Shown here in pieces: positions 1-6,509 of a DNA stretch of 10,238 bases. Source of the stretch: JALYUA01 sp038253555 (GTDB taxonomy: Bacteria; Acidobacteriota; Thermoanaerobaculia; UBA5066; Gp7-AA6); the NCBI GenBank assembly GCA_038253555.1, contig JBBSGZ010000138.1:1-10238 (forward strand), read 5' to 3'. The position numbers were made by a program, and so were the translations under genes. The notes below the pieces were generated by a model. It searched no databases, was not told where the DNA came from, and was given only the letters and a program-made list of their open reading frames with translations. Each line of letters starts with the position of its first letter. Within the stretch, counting starts at the first letter, position 1.

Positions 1-54
1 CTCCCGTTCCTCCACGGTCAGCTCCAACTCCGGAATCGGTCGGCCTCGTCGCAT
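1..54 (-). CDS. IS630-family transposase, N-terminal fragment (cut by window edge)
   Basis: Only the first 18 codons are in the window, reading MRRGRPIPELELTVEERE, and the frame is open to the edge. A short basic start followed by GRP, a hydrophobic/proline stretch and LTxEER is the typical opening of IS630-family transposases, just before their N-terminal helix-turn-helix. The family moves DNA by a DDE cut-and-paste mechanism and targets TA dinucleotides. The ATG is supported by an AAGGGAG Shine-Dalgarno at 61-67 with a 6-nt spacer. The catalytic DDE domain lies outside the window, so intactness cannot be judged. The call rests on a short stretch. A different helix-turn-helix protein is possible, but the AT-rich noncoding end beside it also fits an IS edge. 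Confidence 0.68.
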   Translation of the reverse strand, partial: MRRGRPIPELELTVEERE

Positions 55-104
55 CGGTATCTCCCTTCTGTATACCGAAAACCCACGAGGCCAATATTAT
101 GTTC

Positions 105-118
105 CATGACTTATGACT
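105..118. repeat. Tandem heptamer CATGACT/TATGACT near the IS end
   Basis: Two adjacent 7-bp copies differ at one base. They sit between the transposase start and the presumed end of the element. This fits a terminal binding site for the transposase, which is an inference from position only. Confidence 0.4.
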
Positions 119-126
119 CGGGACAC

Positions 127-132
127 TAGACT
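127..132 (+). promoter_or_regulatory. TAGACT -10-like element, leaderless spacing to the amidohydrolase start
   Basis: TAGACT is followed by exactly six bases and then the ATG at 139, with no Shine-Dalgarno. This spacing places transcription initiation at or next to the start codon. The first TA of the hexamer is also the best candidate target dinucleotide of the neighbouring IS630-like element. No convincing -35 is seen at the usual distance. Confidence 0.5.
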
Positions 133-138
133 GCCGCG

Positions 139-1425
139 ATGAAATCCGTCCGCCCGGTCCGCCGCGCCTGCCTGGCTTTTCTCCTGCTGCCGAGCGTCTC
201 CGCCGCGCTCCTGGCGCAGAGCGCCCCCTTCACCATTCGGGCGAACGCGCTCCTCGACGGCCGCGGCGGACGGATTGATCTCCCGGTTCTTCTGAAGGTG
301 TCCGGCGGAAAGATCCTCTCGATCGCGCCCGAGATCGGAGCTGCCGTGCGCGCCGATTACGATCTGACGGGGACGACGGTGCTGCCCGGGTTGATCGACA
401 CGCACGTGCACCTCGCCTGGACCCTCAACGCGGTTGGCCGGCTTCACACCGAGAAGGATCCCGATACGGCGGCGCAGACCGCGCTCGCTCAGGCCGCGAA
501 CCTGTGGAGCACGCTGCAGGCGGGCTTCACCACGGTGCAGAGCGTCGGCTCTCCGTCCGAGAAAGACCTGCGCGATGCGGTCGAAAAGCGGGGGCTTCCG
601 GGACCTCGGATTCTGACGTCGCTCGAGCCCCTCTCCGACGACACCGCGAGCCCCGCCGCTCTCCGCCAGACCGTTCGCGACCGCAAGGCCGAAGGCGCGG
701 ACGTGATCAAGATTTTCGCCTCGAAAAGCATCCGCGAGGGCGGGAAGCAGACGTTCTCGCAGGAACAGCTCGAGGCGGCGTGCGGAGAGGCGCGCCAGAT
801 CGGCCTGCGCACGCTCGTCCACGCGCACAGCCCCGAAAGCATGCGCGCCGCCGCACTCGCCGGGTGCACGCAGGTCGAGCACGGCGTCTTCGCGACGCGC
901 GAGGCGCTCGAAACGCTGGCGTCGAAGGGCACGTACCTGGATCCTCAGGTCTGCCTCGTGTTTCGCAACTATCTCGACAACAAGTCCCGGTTCCTCGGGG
1001 TCGGCAACTACACGGAGGAGGGATTTGCCGCGATGGAACGGGCTCTTCCGACGGCCGCAGCGGCTTTCCGGCAGGCGCTTGCCACGCCCGGGCTGAAGAT
1101 CGTGTTCGGGACCGACGCGGTCGCCGGCGCGCATGGCCGCAACGCGGAAGAGCTGATTTGCCGGGCGGGCGCGGGCCAGTCTCCCCGCGAGGTGATCGTC
1201 TCCGCCACGTCCGCCGCCGCGCGCGCCCTTTCCCTCGAGGGGGAGGTGGGCTCTCTCGTCCCCGGTCTCCAGGCCGACCTGATCGCCGTCGCCGGCGATC
1301 CCGAGCGCGACATCACCGCGATGTCGCGCGTGGTCTTCGTGATGAAGGCGGGCGTCGTATATCGCGACGAGCGGCGCGCGAGAGTGATCAAGCGGTCGAT
1401 GGAGCGTCGGGCGCCCGGCGGCTGA
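139..1425 (+). CDS. Exported amidohydrolase, imidazolonepropionase/prolidase-like
   Basis: This 428-residue protein begins with a basic n-region and hydrophobic core (residues 1-27, likely cleaved near LLAQ-SAP), so it is probably periplasmic or outer-surface. A small beta domain (about 30-82) leads into the TIM-barrel metal hydrolase. The expected ligands are all visible: HxH in IDTHVH (H89, H91), a lysine likely to be carboxylated in DVIKIF (K191), HAH (H228/H230), VEHG (H248) and FGTDA (D326). The protein closes with the usual SLVPGLQADLIAVAGDP strand pair of the C-terminal beta domain. The family hydrolyses cyclic amides and Xaa-Pro type dipeptides; the substrate cannot be read from sequence. 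It is a single-gene unit, convergent with the propeller gene 48 bp away. Its start lies about 12 bp from the inferred IS630 end, so upstream regulatory DNA may have been displaced. Confidence 0.92.
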   Translation: MKSVRPVRRACLAFLLLPSVSAALLAQSAPFTIRANALLDGRGGRIDLPVLLKVSGGKILSIAPEIGAAVRADYDLTGTTVLPGLIDTHVHLAWTLNAVGRLHTEKDPDTAAQTALAQAANLWSTLQAGFTTVQSVGSPSEKDLRDAVEKRGLPGPRILTSLEPLSDDTASPAALRQTVRDRKAEGADVIKIFASKSIREGGKQTFSQEQLEAACGEARQIGLRTLVHAHSPESMRAAALAGCTQVEHGVFATREALETLASKGTYLDPQVCLVFRNYLDNKSRFLGVGNYTEEGFAAMERALPTAAAAFRQALATPGLKIVFGTDAVAGAHGRNAEELICRAGAGQSPREVIVSATSAAARALSLEGEVGSLVPGLQADLIAVAGDPERDITAMSRVVFVMKAGVVYRDERRARVIKRSMERRAPGG

Positions 1426-1473
1426 CGACTCGGGGAAGCAAGCGGCTTTCTGCCCTTCGCGCGCCCCCGCCGC

Positions 1474-4400
1474 CTACTGCCGTATCTCTCCGGGTGCCTG
1501 GCTCCCGGCTCCGGGGAGTCCCAGGGGCTTGCCCTCGCGCGCCGTGAGCGCCTCGAATTCCGCCGCGACGTCGTTCAACTCGCGCCTCAGGGCCTCGACG
1601 CGCTCCACCTGGTATCGCGCCGGTTTTCCTTCCCAGCCGTTCAAAGCGCCGTACACGGTGTCGAGGTTCTCGCGAATCCGCTCCTCGCCGGTGATCGCTC
1701 CGCCCTCCCTGGTTGCGACGATCTTCCGCTTCACTTCGTCGAGCGCGCGCACCGCCCCGCGCAGCCTCGCGCCGGCGGGGTCGGATTCCGGGACCGTCGT
1801 CGCGCGATCGGCAGCCGCCCGCCGCGCCGCTTCGATCCGGTCGACGAGCGCGCTCATGTCGTTGAACAGCGCGTGCGCCTTCATCACCGCGTCGAATTGC
1901 TCGCGACGCTCCGCCGGCCCGTAAGGAGCACGTCGGTCGACGCCGATCTCGAGCTTCGTATCGATCGACGCGTCGCCGCGGGTCAGCCGGACCGTGTAGG
2001 TGCCGGGGGGCACCCGAGGTCCCTGAGAAGCGCTGCTGGCGAGTTGCGCGGCGCGGGGAACCCGGGGCGGCCGGACCCGCATGCCCCAGGCGACGCGGTT
2101 GAATCCGCGGCGTTTTGTGGCCGAGATCGCATCGACGACTTTGCCCGAGGAATCGAGGATCTCGAGCCGGATGGGGCCGAAGAGGTGCCGCGTCTTCAGG
2201 TAGTACGTCACGATCGCGCCGCCGGCCGGGTTCTGGCCGACGAAGGTCGCGTCGCCTTCCGGCCATCCGCCGCTGGCGGGCATCCGCTGCTGGACCGGGC
2301 GCCCGGGGAGAAAGGCCGCATCGCGCCCCATGATTTCGGCCGAGAGATTCCGGAGCGGTGTCAGGTCGTCGACGATCCAGATCCCGCGCCCGTGGGTCGC
2401 GAGAACGAGGTCGTGATCGCGGCCCTGGATCTGGAGATCCCGCACCGCCACCCTCGGGAAATCGTTGCCCCGAAACTCCGCCCATGACGTCCCGCCGTCG
2501 GGAGAGATCCAGAGTCCGAACTCGGTCCCCAGAAAAAGAAGCTCCGCTTTCACGGCGTCTTCGCGGATCACGTGCGCGTATCCCCGCACGCCCTGGTCGG
2601 GCCCGACGATCCGCTTCCACGTCTTTCCGAAGTCAGCCGTGCGGTAGACCCAGGGAGCCATGTCCCCGAACGTGTGGCGGTCGAAAGCGGCGTACGCCGT
2701 GCCCGCATGGAATCGGCTCGCCTCGACCCAGCTCACCCAGGACGCCTTCGGCAGGCCCGTGACGTTGGGGGCCATGTTGTTCCAGGTTTTTCCGGCGTCC
2801 TTCGAAAGCTGCAGGTTTCCATCGTCCGTGCCCGCCCACAGGACCCTGGAATCCAACGGAGACTCGGAGACCGAATAGATCGTCGTGTGCATCTCGGCCG
2901 ACGAGTTGTCGACGGTGACGCCGCCCGACTGCTCCTGCTTCTGTTTCTCCGGGTCGTTCGAGGTCAGGTCCGGGGAGATCCGCTCCCATGTGTCGCCGCG
3001 GTCTCGCGAACGGAAGAGAAACTGCGCGCCGATGTAGAGGGTCCCTTTGGCCGTCGGGCTCGCGTATATGGGGGTGTTCCAGTTGTATCGCAGCTTTTCC
3101 CTGTATCCCGCCTTGGGCTGGATGTCGCGCGCGGCACCCGTCCGGCGGTCCACGCGCGAGATGTACCCGCCCTGAGACTCGGCGTACACGGCGTCCGGAT
3201 CTGTCGGGTCCGGGATCGTCCAGAACCCGTCGCCGCCATAGAGGTTCTCCCAGCGCGCGTTGGTGATTCCCCCGGGATGCGAAGAATCGCCCACCCAGGA
3301 GCTATTGTCCTGAAGCCCCCCGTACACCTGGTAGGGATCACGGCCATCGACGCTCACATGGTAGAACTGGGAGATCGGCAGATTCTGCGATTTGACCCAG
3401 CGGTTTCCGCCGTCCTGGGACGTCCAGAGCCCCCCGTCATCTCCCGCGATCACCGACTTCGGATGGACTGGATCGATCCAGACGTCGTGCCAGTCTCCAT
3501 GAGAGCCTCGCCCTCCGCTGCCGGAGAAGCTGCGGCCTCCGTCTTCGCTGACGGTCAAACTGCCGCCCGGCTTGAAGACGCGGTCCGGGTTGTTGGGATC
3601 GACGACCAGCCGCGCGAAGTAAAACGGCCGCCAGGTCATGGACTGGCTGTCATCGCGCCGCTCCCCCGTCTTTCCGCCGTCGCCGGACCGGTAGAGGGCG
3701 GAGTGCTCGGACTCGATGAGCGCGTAAACGACCCGCGGGTCCGACGGGGCCGCCGTCACCTCGACGCGGCCCCAGGGTTTGCCGGGGAGTCCCGCGTTGC
3801 CCTTGTCCGTCAGCTCGGTCCACGTCCTCCCGCCGTCGGCCGAACGGAAGAGCCCGCTTCCGCTCGCGGCCGCCGGACCGTCGCCTCCGGAACGGAAAGT
3901 CCAGCCCTTGCGGCGAAAGTCCCACAGGCCGGCGAACACGACGTCCGGATTCTTCGCGTCGAGAGTGACGCCCGAGCAGCCGGTTGAAAGATTCGAGCCC
4001 TTGAGGACGAGCGACCACGTTCGGCCTCCGTCGCCCGTGCGATAGAGGCCGCGGTCCGCGCCGTCGCTCCAGAGCCGCCCCGGAACGCACGCGTACACGA
4101 CATCGCCGTTCTTCGGGTGCACGACGATCCGGGCGATGTGCTCCGACTCCCGCAGGCCCATGTTCGCCCACGTCTCGCCCCCGTCCGTCGACTTGTAGAT
4201 CCCGTCTCCGACGGACACCGAGTTGCGCATCCAGGACTCGCCACTGCCGACCCACACGGTGGTCGGAACGGTGGGATCGATCGCGATCGCGCCGATCGAC
4301 TGGACCGTCGCCTTGTCGAACACGGGTTTGAACGTCGTGCCCCCGTCGGGAGACTTCCAGACGCCGCCGCTTGCCGCGCCGACGAAGACGGTCGTCTTTC

Positions 4401-5334
4401 CGCCCTCCGTTCGCGCGACGACCGCGGAGACGCGGCCGCTCATCGTGGCCGACCCGATGTTTCTGATGCCGAGGCCCGAGACGACGCCGGAATCGAACAC
4501 GGGCCGTCCCGCGGCGGCGGGAGGCGGAGGATTCGCTCCGGCCGGCGACGCCGCGCGCGAGGCCGGTCCCGGGAGAACCGAGCGGCTGATCGCCGTACCG
4601 GCCGCGGGGAAACGGAAGAGCGCGTCGAGCGCGTCCACGTTGCTCTCCGCGCGTTCGATCGTGACGCGGGCGGAACGCGGGGCGCCCTTTCTGCCGGACT
4701 CGATCGAGAAGGGCACCCACAGCCCGTCCACCCGTTCATAACTTCCGAGATCGGTCTCGCTGACTTTTTCGGCCCCGCGGACGTGAATGGTCGAGACGAC
4801 GCGGATCTCCAGGAAATAGTCGGGGTCGAGGTAGACCTCCTTCAGATCGCCATCCTTCAGCGTGACCCGGAGCTTGTGCGCGGGTGTCCCGTCCACGTCC
4901 TCCGTCCCGAGGTATTCGACGCGGTGGCCCTTCTCGCGCCAGCCGACGAGCGGGCCGTCGATGTCCGCGTCCTGCGCCATCTCCTTCGCCTCGTCGGCGG
5001 AATTGCGCTGCGCGTCGCGCCGTCCCTCGAACGGGTCGAGGCTCCAGCTTTCTTTTCCGTCGTAGGCATCGACCGCGGTGAGCCCCTGAAGTGTGGTCTC
5101 GGTGCGGATCATGGCGGGTCGCTTCTGGACTTGCGCCCATGCGGCCTCGAGCTGCCCGTTCCCGGACCCCAGGACGACTCTCCCCGTCAGGCGAAGGGAC
5201 CGCACCGCCTGCATTCGATCCGCGCCGCCCCGGGCCTGGAGGTTTCGCGCGAGCACCTCGTCGAGAGTGAGCGCGCGGGCGGATCCGGAGGCCAGCAGAA
5301 GCGCGGCGCCGATGACCGCGGAGAGAAAACGCAT
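1474..5334 (-). CDS. Exported LolA-like / Asp-box (VPS10-sortilin type) beta-propeller fusion protein
   Basis: This 1286-residue protein has a signal peptide (about 1-21). Residues about 22-247 resemble the LolA-like outer-membrane-lipoprotein-sorting fold: they open with LDEVLARNLQARGG and include paired strands such as VYLDPDYFLEIRVVS. A Pro/Ala linker (about 255-277) follows. A large propeller (about 285-992) carries eleven Asp boxes of the S/T-x-D-x-G-x-T-W type, for example at 382-389, 433-440, 498-505, 844-851 and 944-951. A FlgD-like Ig domain (about 1040-1150) and a charged helical tail (about 1155-1270) end the protein. Such propellers are often annotated as glycosyl hydrolase or sortilin-like, but no catalytic residues are evident. 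A binding or scaffold role outside the cytoplasm is likelier. The start has AGGAGG at 5344-5349 (9-nt spacer) and a perfect TATAAT upstream. The Trp of the fifth Asp box is missing. Confidence 0.93.
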   Translation of the reverse strand: MRFLSAVIGAALLLASGSARALTLDEVLARNLQARGGADRMQAVRSLRLTGRVVLGSGNGQLEAAWAQVQKRPAMIRTETTLQGLTAVDAYDGKESWSLDPFEGRRDAQRNSADEAKEMAQDADIDGPLVGWREKGHRVEYLGTEDVDGTPAHKLRVTLKDGDLKEVYLDPDYFLEIRVVSTIHVRGAEKVSETDLGSYERVDGLWVPFSIESGRKGAPRSARVTIERAESNVDALDALFRFPAAGTAISRSVLPGPASRAASPAGANPPPPAAAGRPVFDSGVVSGLGIRNIGSATMSGRVSAVVARTEGGKTTVFVGAASGGVWKSPDGGTTFKPVFDKATVQSIGAIAIDPTVPTTVWVGSGESWMRNSVSVGDGIYKSTDGGETWANMGLRESEHIARIVVHPKNGDVVYACVPGRLWSDGADRGLYRTGDGGRTWSLVLKGSNLSTGCSGVTLDAKNPDVVFAGLWDFRRKGWTFRSGGDGPAAASGSGLFRSADGGRTWTELTDKGNAGLPGKPWGRVEVTAAPSDPRVVYALIESEHSALYRSGDGGKTGERRDDSQSMTWRPFYFARLVVDPNNPDRVFKPGGSLTVSEDGGRSFSGSGGRGSHGDWHDVWIDPVHPKSVIAGDDGGLWTSQDGGNRWVKSQNLPISQFYHVSVDGRDPYQVYGGLQDNSSWVGDSSHPGGITNARWENLYGGDGFWTIPDPTDPDAVYAESQGGYISRVDRRTGAARDIQPKAGYREKLRYNWNTPIYASPTAKGTLYIGAQFLFRSRDRGDTWERISPDLTSNDPEKQKQEQSGGVTVDNSSAEMHTTIYSVSESPLDSRVLWAGTDDGNLQLSKDAGKTWNNMAPNVTGLPKASWVSWVEASRFHAGTAYAAFDRHTFGDMAPWVYRTADFGKTWKRIVGPDQGVRGYAHVIREDAVKAELLFLGTEFGLWISPDGGTSWAEFRGNDFPRVAVRDLQIQGRDHDLVLATHGRGIWIVDDLTPLRNLSAEIMGRDAAFLPGRPVQQRMPASGGWPEGDATFVGQNPAGGAIVTYYLKTRHLFGPIRLEILDSSGKVVDAISATKRRGFNRVAWGMRVRPPRVPRAAQLASSASQGPRVPPGTYTVRLTRGDASIDTKLEIGVDRRAPYGPAERREQFDAVMKAHALFNDMSALVDRIEAARRAAADRATTVPESDPAGARLRGAVRALDEVKRKIVATREGGAITGEERIRENLDTVYGALNGWEGKPARYQVERVEALRRELNDVAAEFEALTAREGKPLGLPGAGSQAPGEIRQ

Positions 5335-5343
5335 GTGGAGAGT

Positions 5344-5349
5344 CCTCCT
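5344..5349 (-). promoter_or_regulatory. Shine-Dalgarno AGGAGG of the propeller gene
   Basis: A full AGGAGG lies 9 nt before the ATG at 5334, which fixes that start and leaves a complete signal peptide. Confidence 0.75.
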
Positions 5350-5360
5350 GACGGGCCGGG

Positions 5361-5366
5361 ATTATA
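5361..5366 (-). promoter_or_regulatory. TATAAT -10 element upstream of the propeller gene
   Basis: A consensus TATAAT on the minus strand lies 26 nt before the start codon, giving a short leader that contains the AGGAGG site. The -35 match at 17-nt spacing (TCGAGG, 5384-5389) is poor. The gene therefore probably has its own promoter rather than depending on the GAF gene upstream. Confidence 0.55.
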
Positions 5367-5413
5367 GGGCGGCACGAGGCCCCCCTCGACGTGGTCGCAC
5401 GGGTCGCCGCGCT

Positions 5414-5443
5414 TCCCTCTCCCCGCGCGCCGGGGGAGAGGGA
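5414..5443. repeat. 11-bp perfect palindrome with GC-rich loop between the GAF and propeller genes
   Basis: The arm TCCCTCTCCCC (5414-5424) and its exact complement (5433-5443) flank an 8-nt loop. The stem can be extended past one bulged base toward 5412/5447. It lies 19 nt after the GAF stop codon, in the minus direction. There is no T-run on either side, so it is not a textbook intrinsic terminator. It could terminate or stabilise the GAF transcript, or be a copy of a dispersed REP-like element; CCCTCTCC/GGAGAGGG palindromes recur in many GC-rich genomes. Confidence 0.7.
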
Positions 5444-5462
5444 GAAGACTTCAGGAGTGAAA

Positions 5463-5933
5463 TCAGCCCGGCGAGGCGGAAACCGCGGTGGACATCGCCG
5501 AGGCGGCGCGCTCTAAGAGAACGCGGTCCTCGTCCCCGAACGCGTCCGCGCGGTCGCTCTCGACGTTGATGACGACGCGCGTGCGGCCCGTCCCCGCATC
5601 GATCACCGGAACGACGATTTCCGACCGCGTGGCGGAAAAGGCCTCGACGTAACGCGGGTCCTTCCCCACGTCTCCCACGACGACGGTCTGCCGGGTCCTG
5701 GCCGCCTCCCCGCAGAGGCCCTGCGAAATGGGGAACCGTGGATGCGCGGGCGGCCCCTCTCCGCTCCAGGCCATGAGCGCGATCTCCTTCTCGCCGGCTT
5801 CGTAGAGGCCGACCCAGTGATAGCCGCCGGCCTCGCGCAGCGCGTTTGCGACGCGCGCGAATTTTTCGGATCGGTCGGCCGTCCCGTCGAGAGCGCGGCG
5901 GATCCGCTCGAGGACCTCGGTCTCGTTCTTCAT
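5463..5933 (-). CDS. Small GAF-domain protein, fRMsr-like but lacking the catalytic cysteine
   Basis: This 156-residue protein consists of almost a single GAF domain (about 22-152). It has the motifs YHWVGLY (38-44), ISQGLCGEA (69-77) and SEIVVPV (104-110). The layout and size match free methionine-(R)-sulfoxide reductase (YebR-like) proteins. Of that family's three conserved cysteines only the one in GLCG remains (C74). The position before the SEIV motif, catalytic in the family, reads AFSATRSEIV, and the earlier cysteine is also absent. It is therefore likelier to be a ligand-sensing or regulatory GAF protein than an active reductase, and the ligand is unknown. The ATG at 5933 is preferred because the domain starts soon after it, and TAGAAT stands 7 nt upstream. 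A longer in-frame reading to 6230 has low-complexity Arg/Pro-rich sequence and overlaps the divergent gene. Confidence 0.85.
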   Translation of the reverse strand: MKNETEVLERIRRALDGTADRSEKFARVANALREAGGYHWVGLYEAGEKEIALMAWSGEGPPAHPRFPISQGLCGEAARTRQTVVVGDVGKDPRYVEAFSATRSEIVVPVIDAGTGRTRVVINVESDRADAFGDEDRVLLERAASAMSTAVSASPG

Positions 5934-5940
5934 CCCCGGG

Positions 5941-5946
5941 ATTCTA
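5941..5946 (-). promoter_or_regulatory. TAGAAT -10-like element, leaderless spacing to the GAF start
   Basis: TAGAAT is followed by seven bases (CCCGGGG) and the ATG at 5933. No Shine-Dalgarno is present, so a leaderless or near-leaderless transcript is inferred. Confidence 0.5.
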
Positions 5947-6097
5947 GAGCGAACCGGCGAAGGCTTCCGGGCGACCACGCCGCCACGCCCCGTCGCGATC
6001 CTGTGTCGCGGCGAAGAGTCGGTCCTGAAGATGGTCGATTTCACGTGCCTCGTTACGCCGATGGACGCGGCAACTCCGAGGCCGACGGAGACTGGCC

Positions 6098-6103
6098 TAG
6101 ACT
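6098..6103 (+). promoter_or_regulatory. Possible -10 TAGACT upstream of the four-helix membrane protein
   Basis: TAGACT ends 21 nt before the ATG at 6125, leaving room for a short leader with the GGAGG site. The hexamer is identical to the one before the amidohydrolase gene. It is flanked by TGGCC and GGCCA arms (6093-6097 and 6106-6110), a possible small operator, but the arms are short. Confidence 0.35.
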
Positions 6104-6111
6104 GTGGCCAC

Positions 6112-6116
6112 GGAGG
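6112..6116 (+). promoter_or_regulatory. Shine-Dalgarno GGAGG deciding the start at 6125
   Basis: GGAGG stands 8 nt before the ATG at 6125. An in-frame GTG at 6104 would place this site inside the coding region and add seven residues with no membrane or domain content, so the ATG is preferred. Confidence 0.65.
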
Positions 6117-6124
6117 AACGCCCC

Positions 6125-6493
6125 ATGCGCATCCTGAACCCCCGGATTCACGGCGTGCTGGATTTCGCCACGGTGGCCGCCTTCGCGCTCGGCCCGGCCC
6201 TGTTCGGTTTGGGAGGGTCGCCGGCGGCAATTTCCTACGGGCTCGCCCTGGTGCATCTCCTGATGACGCTTCTGACGCGCTTTCCGATGGGGTACTGGAA
6301 GCAGATTCCGTTCGTCGTCCACGGGATCGTCGAGCTGGTCGTCGGGATCTTCCTTCTGATCCTCCCGACGATCGCCGGCTACGCGCCCGGCTCCCCGGCG
6401 CGGCGCTTCTACATGATCATGGGAGCGTTCATCGTCGTCGTGTGGGCGCTGACGGCCTATGGCGCGGGAGAGCGGGAGACCGGTCGGGCGTAA
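6125..6493 (+). CDS. Four-helix integral membrane protein, SPW-repeat-like
   Basis: The 122-residue protein is almost entirely hydrophobic, with four predicted membrane helices at about 8-30, 36-54, 60-84 and 91-113. Its two halves resemble each other. The first opens RIHGVLDF and runs to a Pro followed by FGLGG; the second opens VVHGIVEL and runs to a Pro followed by AGYAPG. Thus His-Gly, an acidic residue, Pro and Gly recur at similar spacing. That two-fold layout recalls SPW-repeat membrane proteins, although the literal SPW tripeptide is absent here. No catalytic or transport motif is visible, and the function is unknown. It is divergent from the GAF gene across 191 bp and convergent with the questin-oxidase-like gene, 16 bp away. 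It is therefore probably transcribed alone. Confidence 0.82.
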   Translation: MRILNPRIHGVLDFATVAAFALGPALFGLGGSPAAISYGLALVHLLMTLLTRFPMGYWKQIPFVVHGIVELVVGIFLLILPTIAGYAPGSPARRFYMIMGAFIVVVWALTAYGAGERETGRA

Positions 6494-6509
6494 CGACCCG
6501 AGCGCCGGC

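Larger units (their letters stand above)
1..126 (-). mobile_element. IS630-like insertion sequence, one terminus
   Basis: The transposase start is followed outward by about 70 bp of noncoding DNA that is clearly more AT-rich than the rest of the window (about 71-118). A sharp return to GC-rich sequence follows at about 119-126. Within it lies a near-perfect tandem heptamer, CATGACT/TATGACT at 105-118, of the kind found as terminal transposase-binding sites. IS630 elements insert at TA. The outermost candidate TA is 127-128, which would put the element's end at 126 (GTGTCCCGAG reading inward on the minus strand); a TA at 112-113 is the alternative. The other terminus is outside the window, so inverted repeats cannot be compared and the boundary is inferred. 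Confidence 0.5.

Noticed and set aside
97..1134. 345-residue minus-strand open frame inside the amidohydrolase gene
   Set aside because: Arg/Gly-rich low-complexity translation, antisense to a gene with complete catalytic motifs; a GC-rich shadow.
1426..1473. Terminator in the convergent gap between the amidohydrolase and propeller genes
   Set aside because: Only weak 4-5 bp complementarity (AAGC/GCTT) and no T-run; not enough to call.
2572..3987. 471-residue plus-strand open frame inside the propeller gene
   Set aside because: No domain-like sequence; antisense shadow of the Asp-box repeats.
4117..5367. 416-residue plus-strand open frame over the LolA-like region
   Set aside because: Composition typical of a shadow, and it covers the propeller gene's Shine-Dalgarno and start.
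6104..6124. Earlier GTG start for the four-helix membrane protein
   Set aside because: It would put the good GGAGG site inside the coding region; the ATG at 6125 has correct spacing.
5934..6230. N-terminal extension of the GAF protein to a start at 6230
   Set aside because: The extra ~99 residues are low-complexity and overlap the divergent membrane-protein gene. The domain and TAGAAT element favour 5933.
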